Of a DNA stretch of 10,391 bases, positions 1-7,117 are shown one piece after another. The notes under the pieces were generated by a model. The model was given only the letters and a program-made list of their open reading frames with translations. It did no database searches and was not told where the DNA came from. This stretch comes from CAYJIL01 sp964370235. GTDB lineage: Bacteria; Bacteroidota; Bacteroidia; Bacteroidales; Rikenellaceae. Where the stretch lies: assembly GCA_964370235.1 (NCBI GenBank), contig CAYJIL010000080.1:1-10391 (forward strand), given 5' to 3'. Position 1 is the first letter of the stretch. Every line of letters starts with the position of its first letter. Made by a program: the position numbers and the translations under genes.

Positions 1-13
1 CTAGAATAATGCT

Positions 14-1732
14 TTAGTATAGGATAGCATAAATGCCAATGTCGCTAATTGACTCTAGTTCGCCATTCTTGATACTAAAGTCGATGTGATCGAAGTAGAT
101 GCACACTGAATTTGATTGCACAAAGTTAAGCCCATGCTCCATGAATTTAGCCTTATTCAAATCTCTATTACTAGCTAGTTTTGCAACACCTGACGATAGC
201 TTGGCAACAAGGTCAATCGTAATTGGTGCTTGGCCACTAAGGGCTATTTGCAGCAGACCGTTAGAGGGGGAGTATTTGTAAATTGGGGCATCGCTATATG
301 TGTTAACATCTAAAATAAGGTGTGAGTAGCCCTCAACACTTATAGTGTGGTTACCGTAGCTAAAATAGATGTACTTTGAGTCACTATGCCCAAGTACACT
401 AGGTGAATAACCCAATGCATAAATATCTGAAAAGTAGTTTACACCTAGTTTGCCTATATAGCTAGATGCCAAATTATTAACGTAGCTATGGCGGTGTGCT
501 CTTGGTTTGATTCTGCTCGAAATAAAATCATATGACGATTCCATACCCAAAAGGCGAGTTACAACAAGCGAGTCGCTACCAAAGTTACCACCCTTGGCTA
601 GTGTTCCATCGCTTGTGAGAATATTTAGCTCTGCTGCACCATCTACGATTCGCTTGTGCTGAGATCTTATAGAAATGGCATCGGGCGATAGTGCAGGCAC
701 ATAACCTAGCACGAGCGTTAGTAGCGTATACAAAGTCGCAATGTAGATGTAGCGAGCTGTGCGCCTAAAGATAAAAAATAGGGCTGTGCATGTCATAATT
801 ATGCCCAAAGCAACCAAATATACTCTCGCTGGGGTAAAGCCGTAATCTATAATTCGGCGTATAGAGCCAACCCAATACATTGCTATGGGTGCAAGCAAAA
901 CCCAACCCATTGCACGATAAAGCCATGCAAATGACCTACTATCACTTTGTGCATCGAGAACTCGACCAACCATATAAACAGCAACAAAGGAGCTTACCAT
1001 ATAGCCAATATTTCCAACTGGTAACTCCCAGTTAAATAGGATGATAAAGGTGTACACATAAAGTATTACACTATATAACAGGATAGATGGTGAGAGTATG
1101 TAATTTAGTAGTAAATTATCATAAGAAGTACCGTAATTGGAGTTATCGTCTTGGTAGCGGCGATAGTTATCGACAAAGTGAAACAGCAATAGCGGGGCTA
1201 TGATAGTGCCAACAAAACGGCTAGTATAATCATAAACATCGCTATCTATTATTTGGGTTAAACCAAATAGGTTTTCTATGCTGTATAAAGTACCTAGCAA
1301 TATACCTAGCACTACAAGAGCCAAAGCAATTGACGATGCAAGTGCCGATAGTCCCCCAATTATGCGCTGAGTAAAAAGTTTATTATTTTTAGTTTTGGCT
1401 GTTGTTACGAGCAGTGCCACAAGGGGTAAATAGCTATGTAAATTGGCTACAATATAGCCTTTTTGGTATAACCACACTGTGGTTAATATAACGACTAGCG
1501 AAAGAGGGTAGTATAGCCACCTTTTGCAGTTAAGGTTAACAATGAATGTAAAAACCAAAGCAGCAGGTACACTTAGCATATATAGCTCTAAACTATCGCC
1601 ACTATATGTGGGGCTATCACGCAAGATAGACACCACAAACACACTAGCAAACAAAAAGAGCTCGATAGAGTATTTGGGAGCAAATTCCTTTATGCTCAAA
1701 ACAAATTGCTTTAGCTTTTCTACAACTTTCAT
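14..1732 (-). CDS. DUF4153 domain-containing polytopic membrane protein
   Basis: This 572-residue protein starts at an ATG (1730-1732) and ends in TAA. The N-terminal ~345 residues are strongly hydrophobic, with about ten likely membrane segments (approximately 22-38, 52-68, 73-90, 98-112, 127-150, 172-188, 209-234, 241-260, 272-290, 303-322 and 325-345). A non-hydrophobic domain of about 220 residues follows, beginning near the ISIRSQ stretch at 353-358. This plan, and the pattern in which ISIRSQ is followed some 20 residues later by LTSDG (371-375), match the DUF4153 family common in Bacteroidota. The molecular function of that family is not established. It is the last gene of the minus-strand block, 44 nt after the SDR stop, and that gap holds no clear hairpin or promoter. 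Family assignment is fairly sure; no function is proposed. Confidence 0.83.
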   Translation of the reverse strand: MKVVEKLKQFVLSIKEFAPKYSIELFLFASVFVVSILRDSPTYSGDSLELYMLSVPAALVFTFIVNLNCKRWLYYPLSLVVILTTVWLYQKGYIVANLHSYLPLVALLVTTAKTKNNKLFTQRIIGGLSALASSIALALVVLGILLGTLYSIENLFGLTQIIDSDVYDYTSRFVGTIIAPLLLFHFVDNYRRYQDDNSNYGTSYDNLLLNYILSPSILLYSVILYVYTFIILFNWELPVGNIGYMVSSFVAVYMVGRVLDAQSDSRSFAWLYRAMGWVLLAPIAMYWVGSIRRIIDYGFTPARVYLVALGIIMTCTALFFIFRRTARYIYIATLYTLLTLVLGYVPALSPDAISIRSQHKRIVDGAAELNILTSDGTLAKGGNFGSDSLVVTRLLGMESSYDFISSRIKPRAHRHSYVNNLASSYIGKLGVNYFSDIYALGYSPSVLGHSDSKYIYFSYGNHTISVEGYSHLILDVNTYSDAPIYKYSPSNGLLQIALSGQAPITIDLVAKLSSGVAKLASNRDLNKAKFMEHGLNFVQSNSVCIYFDHIDFSIKNGELESISDIGIYAILY

Positions 1733-1776
1733 ACTCTCTCTTTTTAATATGGTTTACATAGCCCTATACAAACGCT

Positions 1777-2535
1777 TTAGCCCCTATAAACATAGTAGCT
1801 AGATGCTTGTGCCAAAGGAGTTATCTCGATATCGTTAACACACACATGGGCAGGAAGCGAGCTCACATACTCAACAGCCGAAGCAATATCTTCGCCCGAT
1901 AATGGTATCAAACCATTATACACACTCTTTGCCTTTTGGTCGTCGCCATGAAAGCGGACATTCGAGAACTCGGTCTCTACCATTCCCGGCCTAATTTGAG
2001 TTACCTTTATGCCGTGCTTGAGCATATCGATACGCATACCTTGCGATAGTGCATCCATTGCGTGTTTTGTTGCACAGTAAACACCGCCATTCTCATAGGC
2101 TTGTCTACCTGCCGTTGAGCCAATGTTTATTATGTGGCCAACTTTGCGCTCAACCATATATGGCGATATAAGGCGTGTAATATGTAGTACACCTTTAATG
2201 TTGGTGTCTATCATTGCATTCCAATCGTTCAAATCGCCCTTGTAAATGTGCTCGAGACCTGCGGCTAGACCTGCGTTATTTACTAGCAAATCGGGAGCCA
2301 AAAACCTAGCCTCTAGGCTCTCTATTGCTGCCTTTGTTGCCTCAAAATTGCAAATATCAAATGCCAAAGCCACAACCTGTGAGCCATGTGTGCTCTCAAT
2401 TTGGCTCTTTAGCTGAGCAAGCCTATCTGCACGGCGAGCGGTTATCACCAAATCATAGCCCATTTGAGCCAATTTAACTGCAATTGCTCGCCCAATTCCC
2501 GAGCTAGCACCTGTTACTATTGCGCTTTTTCTCAT
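1777..2535 (-). CDS. ydfG: SDR-family NADP-dependent oxidoreductase, YdfG-like (3-hydroxy acid / serine dehydrogenase type)
   Basis: This is a classical short-chain dehydrogenase of 252 residues. It carries the nucleotide-binding motif TGASSGIG (8-15), NNAG (86-89), and the catalytic Ser140, Tyr153 and Lys157 in the YxxxK arrangement. The ARR segment after beta-2 (33-35) suggests NADP(H) preference. The stretches MIDTNIKG (108-115), HIINIGSTAG (134-143) and EFSNVRFHGDD (189-199) closely resemble E. coli YdfG and yeast YMR226c. These are NADP-dependent dehydrogenases acting on L-allo-threonine, serine and 3-hydroxy acids, and on malonic semialdehyde in reverse. I chose the ATG at 2535 because the glycine motif then sits at the usual position 8. 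The frame stays open upstream to a TTG at 2589, but that would add 18 unmatched residues and overlap the WG gene. With ATG2535 there is a 26-nt gap. The true substrate is not shown by the sequence. Confidence 0.94.
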   Translation of the reverse strand: MRKSAIVTGASSGIGRAIAVKLAQMGYDLVITARRADRLAQLKSQIESTHGSQVVALAFDICNFEATKAAIESLEARFLAPDLLVNNAGLAAGLEHIYKGDLNDWNAMIDTNIKGVLHITRLISPYMVERKVGHIINIGSTAGRQAYENGGVYCATKHAMDALSQGMRIDMLKHGIKVTQIRPGMVETEFSNVRFHGDDQKAKSVYNGLIPLSGEDIASAVEYVSSLPAHVCVNDIEITPLAQASSYYVYRG

Positions 2536-2561
2536 CTGTTTTTGTACTTTATGTTCTATAA

Positions 2562-3614
2562 CTAGGGTAATACTATTTCGCCCTGGCAATCGATATAAAA
2601 CGACTTACCATCTCGGCTTACTTTTGCAAGTGAGTCTATAAACGGCTCACATACATCGAAGTGTTTATCACTAACTAGCTGCCCAGTTAGATCTACAAAA
2701 TTATACTCGCCACTCTCTAGCTCGACTACTGCTCGCCCACTATTAAAGCTACCAATATACCTAAATTGCAAATCACTAGTGGCTTGCATATCTCTATTTA
2801 AAAGAGAGTATAGGCCACCGGTTTGTACCTTGACTAGATTAACCTCCCAAAGCATCTCGACATCTTGGTAGATGGGCTCTAGCAAATAGTTACCACACCT
2901 ATCTATCAAGCCCCATTTGCCATTAATACATAGCACGGCATGCCCCTCACAAAAATCGCTAATATCTTGACACACAAAATCGTGCACTAACTGTTGGTAT
3001 CCATCAACAATACCCCAAAGCCCAGTATCTATATCTTGCATAACTAGTAGCCCTTCGCACCATTGTGGGGCAGGGATATATCTATCGCTACAAAAGTAAC
3101 CTGCTAGCTGTGTATTAGCAAGAGGCAAAAAGCTATCAAAGTCTACCTCTTTGCCATTGCCACAAATAGTAATGTTCTCTATAGATGTAATAACAGCAAG
3201 CCCCCTCTCATCTTGTGCCATAGCAATATCATCTACCACAAAAGGGCTGCATGCAATCCATCGTTCAATATTTGCTACGCTGCTGCTTGTGTCGATAGCC
3301 CAATAGTTATCGCATACCAAGAACATATCTACCAATTGGTTTGAACTTAACCTAAGTTCATCGACAAGGTGCAGCGAGTGGGCAAAAGGCGAACTCTTTA
3401 GCTTGGCTAGAGTTGCAAAAATGGTTACATACCTATAATACTCTTCGCTTTGTGAGGTAAATATAGTAGCCCTATATTTTTGCCCTTGGTAGCGGAGCGA
3501 TAGTGTAACCTTGTTATGGCTAGATACAATGCTCGCACTATCGACACACATATCGATAGCCAAACAAAAGCTACCCTGCCCAAGGGCAACCATTATATCG
3601 CTAGTTAAATCCAT
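2562..3614 (-). CDS. WG-repeat protein with a probable degenerate kinase-like N-terminal domain
   Basis: This 350-residue protein has no signal peptide or membrane segment, so it is probably cytoplasmic. Residues ~196-350 form about five WG-type repeats. The clearest are GLWGIVD (198-204) and KWGLIDRCGNYLLEPIYQDV (233-252); later copies have lost the W-G pair (LYSLLNR, YNFVDLTG, FYIDCQG). Residues 1-185 match nothing by simple motif, but they read like an eroded Ser/Thr-kinase domain of the sort fused to WG repeats elsewhere in Bacteroidota. YRATIFT (47-53) sits where YALKxFT would be, SIENITI (144-150) where DLKPENIxI would be, and VDFDSFLPL (157-165) where the DFG-type segment would be. The catalytic Lys and the HRD Asp are absent. 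The ATG overlaps the stop of the vWA gene by one base (TAATG), which implies translational coupling and a shared function. WG-repeat identity is solid; the pseudokinase reading is inference. Confidence 0.85.
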   Translation of the reverse strand: MDLTSDIMVALGQGSFCLAIDMCVDSASIVSSHNKVTLSLRYQGQKYRATIFTSQSEEYYRYVTIFATLAKLKSSPFAHSLHLVDELRLSSNQLVDMFLVCDNYWAIDTSSSVANIERWIACSPFVVDDIAMAQDERGLAVITSIENITICGNGKEVDFDSFLPLANTQLAGYFCSDRYIPAPQWCEGLLVMQDIDTGLWGIVDGYQQLVHDFVCQDISDFCEGHAVLCINGKWGLIDRCGNYLLEPIYQDVEMLWEVNLVKVQTGGLYSLLNRDMQATSDLQFRYIGSFNSGRAVVELESGEYNFVDLTGQLVSDKHFDVCEPFIDSLAKVSRDGKSFYIDCQGEIVLP

Positions 3615-4504
3615 TATCTAATCATATTGACGCTCATAGACCCTATGGATATGAGCTTTAGAAAATCTGTTACTCGCATATTATAGCCCAGCGCACGAGC
3701 ACCTAGTACTTGTTGTGGGTGCACGCCTTTAATTTTGGCTATTCGCTCGTGAAATATATGTGGTAACTCGCTAGATATATCATACAGCATCGAGGCATAT
3801 TCGCCCAAAGGCTCTACACTATCTCTTGATATAGGGAATAGTGATAGGTTGTCTTGCATACTGCCACGAGTGAGGTTTATATTGAATAGTAGCAAATTAC
3901 CATCGCTAGTCGATAGGCTAGTGAGCTTGCGAGCAGCCTCGACCACTTGCAACGAATTACCATCAACTGCCATGCCATCGGTAATATGAATGACTATTGG
4001 CGGAAAGCTATCTTTGCCATGCTCTTTAATCCACCCTTTGAGCTGAGTAGTTGCATATTTAATTGCCTTTAGCATGGGAGTATTGCCACTAGCGTGTGGT
4101 GTGATATACTCTTTTGCCGAAATTTGTGATGGCTGCTCTTTGGCATCGTTAAAGAGTATGCGATAGCTCACCTGCGGCACTATTGCAGCCTCCAAAGCCG
4201 CGATAGGCACAAACGTATCACTACCAGCTACGCTCTCCTCTAGTAACGACTGACACTCATTGTCGCCATAGCCAATAACTGCCACATCAAAATAGTTGTA
4301 GATTCCATCCATGCGCCTACACCTCATCCCTATTTCGGTAAGGGCACAGTTGATTATGCGAGCAACAGCCTCTGCCTTGGTAATGTTGTCTCTACCAAAG
4401 AGAATGTGCTCGCCCATCGATGCCGATCGATCTACCAAAAAGGCTATTGCCGAGGGTGATTTGCGGGTAATGTATGCCGAATATGGTCTACGTTCTTTGT
4501 CCAT
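3614..4504 (-). CDS. von Willebrand factor A domain protein, TerY-like
   Basis: This 296-residue protein is a single soluble vWA domain with a complete metal-ion-dependent adhesion site: D25-x-S27-x-S29 (DRSAS), T142 in GNTPM, and D176 in HITDG. It has no signal peptide or transmembrane helix, so it should act in the cytoplasm. Other landmarks, VAVIGYGD (74-81), FPPIVIHITDG (167-177) and TSDGNLLLFN (199-208), fit the cytoplasmic vWA group related to TerY. Members of that group are often encoded with a PP2C phosphatase and a Ser/Thr kinase and are thought to act as metal-dependent protein-interaction modules. It starts 4 nt after the kdsC stop and shares a TAATG junction with the WG gene, so the two very likely work together. 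The vWA call is secure. The TerY-like subgroup is probable, and the ligand is unknown. Confidence 0.92.
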   Translation of the reverse strand: MDKERRPYSAYITRKSPSAIAFLVDRSASMGEHILFGRDNITKAEAVARIINCALTEIGMRCRRMDGIYNYFDVAVIGYGDNECQSLLEESVAGSDTFVPIAALEAAIVPQVSYRILFNDAKEQPSQISAKEYITPHASGNTPMLKAIKYATTQLKGWIKEHGKDSFPPIVIHITDGMAVDGNSLQVVEAARKLTSLSTSDGNLLLFNINLTRGSMQDNLSLFPISRDSVEPLGEYASMLYDISSELPHIFHERIAKIKGVHPQQVLGARALGYNMRVTDFLKLISIGSMSVNMIR

Positions 4505-4508
4505 TTAA

Positions 4509-5042
4509 CTATCTTGACATTATATCTTGGTCGGCGTGCTTAACCATCCAATTATTTTGTGACTTTAGCACCTGCTCAACAACATCACGCACACAGCCCG
4601 AACCGCCATTTTTGTCCGAAATATAGCAAGCCACACTCTTTACCTCATACACTGCATCGGCAGGAGCAGTAGGCACACCAATATACTCCATTGGTGCAAT
4701 ATCGGGTAAATCGTCACCCATATATAGCACCTGCTCTTTTGAAAGCCCCTTTTGCTCCATAAACTCCTTAATGGCGTTTATCTTGTCAAAACAGTTCATG
4801 TATATTGTGTCAACACCTAGCATTTGGAATCGCTCTCTTACTAGCTCGCCAACACCACCAGTTATGATGGCAACATGGTAGCCTTTTTTTATAGCCATTG
4901 CTACCGAATAACCATCCTTGGCATTGTATGAGCGAAGCATCTCTCCACCCGGAATTGGTGTCATCTTACCATCGGTAAACACACCGTCACAATCGAAGAC
5001 AAATGCTTTGACGTGCGAAATTTTCTCTTTAAAGTTTCTCAT
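4509..5042 (-). CDS. kdsC: HAD-IIIA phosphatase, KdsC-like (3-deoxy-D-manno-octulosonate 8-phosphate phosphatase)
   Basis: This is a capless C0-type HAD phosphatase of 177 residues, the usual size for KdsC. Motif I is FDCDG (16-20), with nucleophile Asp17 and acid/base Asp19. Motif II is IITGG (59-63, Thr61). Lys87 fits the motif III lysine, and motif IV is MGDDLPD (108-114). The tail GGSGCVRDVVE (146-156) matches the conserved KdsC C-terminus that reaches into the active site of a neighbouring subunit in the tetramer. KdsC hydrolyses KDO-8-phosphate to KDO for lipopolysaccharide core synthesis. I chose the ATG at 5042, which overlaps the DUF2520 gene by 14 nt. An upstream GTG at 5066 would add eight residues not typical of the family. 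No other kds gene is in the window, so a related sugar-phosphate phosphatase cannot be excluded. Confidence 0.86.
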   Translation of the reverse strand: MRNFKEKISHVKAFVFDCDGVFTDGKMTPIPGGEMLRSYNAKDGYSVAMAIKKGYHVAIITGGVGELVRERFQMLGVDTIYMNCFDKINAIKEFMEQKGLSKEQVLYMGDDLPDIAPMEYIGVPTAPADAVYEVKSVACYISDKNGGSGCVRDVVEQVLKSQNNWMVKHADQDIMSR

Positions 5043-5814
5043 TATATCTCTTATATATTGCGTCACTAATAACGCTATAAATCTGTTTTAATTCTGGCTC
5101 ATCGAGTAGATCGATGTGGTGTTTTGCCACCTGCATATCGCCTCTTGCAGCAGGCCCCGTTTGCAAAAGGGCAGGGCTCAGAGTACTCTCTTGCACCTTG
5201 GCTGCACACTCCCTCATTAGGGGGCGCATATGCTCAAAACCGACTCCCGAGCTCCGTAGTATATCCTCTGCCGAGGTGTACATAAAGTTGGTGAAATTCG
5301 ACACAAATACTGCCGCTATATGCATTCTCTCTCTAGCTTGTGAGTCGATATGGTAGCTTGGTAGCTTACACCTTTGTGCCAACTGCTCCAAAGCATCGAG
5401 CGTAGCTGGATTTGTGGCTTCAACAAATATAGTGAAATTTCCTAAATGCTCCTCTCGTCCTTGGCTAAATGTTTGCAAAGGGTAGAATACTCCTGCATTA
5501 CTAATTTGGGCAGGCAGTGCATTCATAGCAACCGACCCTGCACTATGCACAATAATAGCAGTTGGGCTTACCTTGGGGTATAGCTTACTAGCAACTTGTG
5601 CCACATGTGCATCTTTTACGGCAATTAGGTAGATTGCCGCAGGGGGTGGCTCCTCTAGGTTATATATGTGGCTAGGGTCAATAGGTATATTGACCTTAGA
5701 TGTGTTGCGAGCCACTATGGCAACGCTAACACCGCTAGCCAAAAAGATATGACATAAGCCACTTGCTACATTTCCTGCACCAACTATTGCTACATCGTAT
5801 ATTTTATTTGTCAT
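5029..5814 (-). CDS. Rossmann-like and DUF2520 domain-containing NAD(P)-binding protein
   Basis: This 261-residue protein has an N-terminal Rossmann fold with the dinucleotide-binding loop VGAGNVA (11-17), followed by a C-terminal helical DUF2520 domain. Family landmarks are VHSAGS (89-94), GVFYPLQTFS (108-117), HIAAVFVSNFTN (165-176) and QTGPAARGD (218-226). The architecture resembles ketopantoate reductases and 6-phosphogluconate-dehydrogenase-like enzymes, so an NAD(P)H-dependent reductase role is likely, but the substrate is unknown. The first 11 nt overlap the end of the brkB gene and the last 14 nt overlap kdsC. The order DUF2520 then KdsC recurs in Bacteroidota, often next to a Maf gene, which is not present here. 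Family call is secure; the reaction is unassigned. Confidence 0.9.
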   Translation of the reverse strand: MTNKIYDVAIVGAGNVASGLCHIFLASGVSVAIVARNTSKVNIPIDPSHIYNLEEPPPAAIYLIAVKDAHVAQVASKLYPKVSPTAIIVHSAGSVAMNALPAQISNAGVFYPLQTFSQGREEHLGNFTIFVEATNPATLDALEQLAQRCKLPSYHIDSQARERMHIAAVFVSNFTNFMYTSAEDILRSSGVGFEHMRPLMRECAAKVQESTLSPALLQTGPAARGDMQVAKHHIDLLDEPELKQIYSVISDAIYKRYNEKL

Positions 5815-7117
5815 ACTTAATATTTCTTACTAGGGGATTGTTTTTGCTGTTAAGGTTCTGGGTATATAAACCACTAAACACCTCTTCTATATTACTACCC
5901 AACTCGTGTTCGGTGTGATTACCATTACTATCTAGTTTGTTTATTAGCTCAACCACGCTCATCGACGAAAGGTCATAGGCAGGCGTATAGCTATACTCGG
6001 GCCCTTCTTTCACCTCTAGCGATATAACTAGCTTTGCTTGTTCTAGCGAAAAGAGAATATCTTCGATAGAACTTGTGCTAACTCCTATTCGCTGTGCAAT
6101 GTAGTGAGCAGTGGGAGCGCCTTTGTTCTCGATAAAGTTATTGATTATAATAGATAGGCTCAAAAGCGATAGTTTGTGACGATATTTACGGCTCATCTCG
6201 CCTCCTTTTATCTCATACTCATATTTGTTGAGATTTTGGAATGCAGACGATAGCTCTGCCCCAAACAAAATGATAAGCCAGCTAACGTTCATCCATATCA
6301 AGAACAGTGGCAAGGCAGCAAAACTACCATAAATTGCGCTGTATGACGTAATTACACGCTGAAAGTAGATATAAGCATTCTCGAATATAATGTAGCCCGT
6401 GCCAGCAATTGCTGCGCCATATAGAGCTGCCAAGAAATTAACTTTGGTATTTGGGAAAAAGAAATATGCCGAAGTAAAAATAATGAATATTGGAATATTG
6501 CTAAGCACCCACAAAATAGCACTAGCCACGCTCTCTAGCACTGGTACACCAGCTGTTAGCTCTGCAATGGTGCTAATAACCGAGGGGCTAAGCGAGCTTT
6601 GTATAAAAACTATAATGGGAATAACGATTACTACTGCTAGGTAGTTAATTACTCGTTTAGAAATGGTGCGTTGGCGCTTGATGCCCCACACCGAGTTAAA
6701 CACGCCCTCGATATTAGAGAATACCATTACAACCGACCAACCCAGAACCACAAAACCAGCACCTGCCAAAATTCCAACGCTACTATTTTCGAGGTATGCT
6801 GTCGCAAATCGTGTTAGATTATCTACAATAGAGCTATACTGCGAGAATTGACTAGCAATATAATCAATCACTTTTGTCTCAAACCCAAAGCCCTTTGATA
6901 TAGCAAAAATGAGCGCCAAAACAGGCACTAACGAAGTGAGCGAATAGAACGTTAGCGCACTAGCTCCCACCCCAATAGAGTGTCTAGAGCTATTATATAT
7001 GCTAATTATTAGCAGTTTAATCTGCTTTGTGACCATTGCCACTTTGGGCGATGAGTCGTGGGTTGACCAAAGGTCTCTATTTATAAACTCCTGTAAATTA
7101 ACGATCCACCTTTTCAT
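5804..7117 (-). CDS. YihY/virulence factor BrkB family inner-membrane protein with a C-terminal winged-helix-like extension
   Basis: This 437-residue protein has the YihY/BrkB core of about six membrane helices. ALTFYSLTSLVPVLALIFAI (54-73) is the hallmark first helix, followed by IEGVFNSVWGIKR (136-148) and YGSFAALPLFLIWM (263-276) leading into the last helix and FGAEL. Residues ~308-390 are soluble. They read like a winged-helix fold: a helix around NNFIENKG, then a helix-turn-helix in HYIAQRIGVSTSSIEDILFS, then LEQAKLVIS. This extension is usual in the long Bacteroidota and proteobacterial versions. The old label RNase BN is incorrect for this family, and the true function is unknown. I prefer the ATG at 7117, which overlaps nhaC by 20 nt. 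A GTG two codons upstream (7123) is possible. Confidence 0.9.
   Translation of the reverse strand: MKRWIVNLQEFINRDLWSTHDSSPKVAMVTKQIKLLIISIYNSSRHSIGVGASALTFYSLTSLVPVLALIFAISKGFGFETKVIDYIASQFSQYSSIVDNLTRFATAYLENSSVGILAGAGFVVLGWSVVMVFSNIEGVFNSVWGIKRQRTISKRVINYLAVVIVIPIIVFIQSSLSPSVISTIAELTAGVPVLESVASAILWVLSNIPIFIIFTSAYFFFPNTKVNFLAALYGAAIAGTGYIIFENAYIYFQRVITSYSAIYGSFAALPLFLIWMNVSWLIILFGAELSSAFQNLNKYEYEIKGGEMSRKYRHKLSLLSLSIIINNFIENKGAPTAHYIAQRIGVSTSSIEDILFSLEQAKLVISLEVKEGPEYSYTPAYDLSSMSVVELINKLDSNGNHTEHELGSNIEEVFSGLYTQNLNSKNNPLVRNIKYDK

Noticed and set aside
1733..1776. Possible terminator or promoter between the SDR and DUF4153 genes
   Set aside because: I see no GC-rich hairpin with a T tract and no TAnnTTTG on the minus strand, so the genes are best treated as cotranscribed.
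1524..1802. A 92-codon plus-strand open frame at the start of the DUF4153 gene
   Set aside because: It is antisense to a well-supported membrane protein, has no promoter or coding signature, and reads like a by-product of the opposite strand.
2536..2589. Longer SDR start at TTG 2589
   Set aside because: The 18 extra residues precede a canonical SDR N-terminus that begins naturally at ATG 2535, and the start codon would be TTG inside the WG gene.
5043..5066. Longer KdsC start at GTG 5066
   Set aside because: It adds eight residues not expected in the family and increases the overlap with DUF2520. ATG 5042 gives a normal 177-residue KdsC.
5804..7117. Annotation of the YihY/BrkB gene as ribonuclease BN
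   Set aside because: RNase BN activity belongs to the RNase Z-like protein ElaC/Rbn. The membrane family was misnamed, and this sequence has no nuclease motif.
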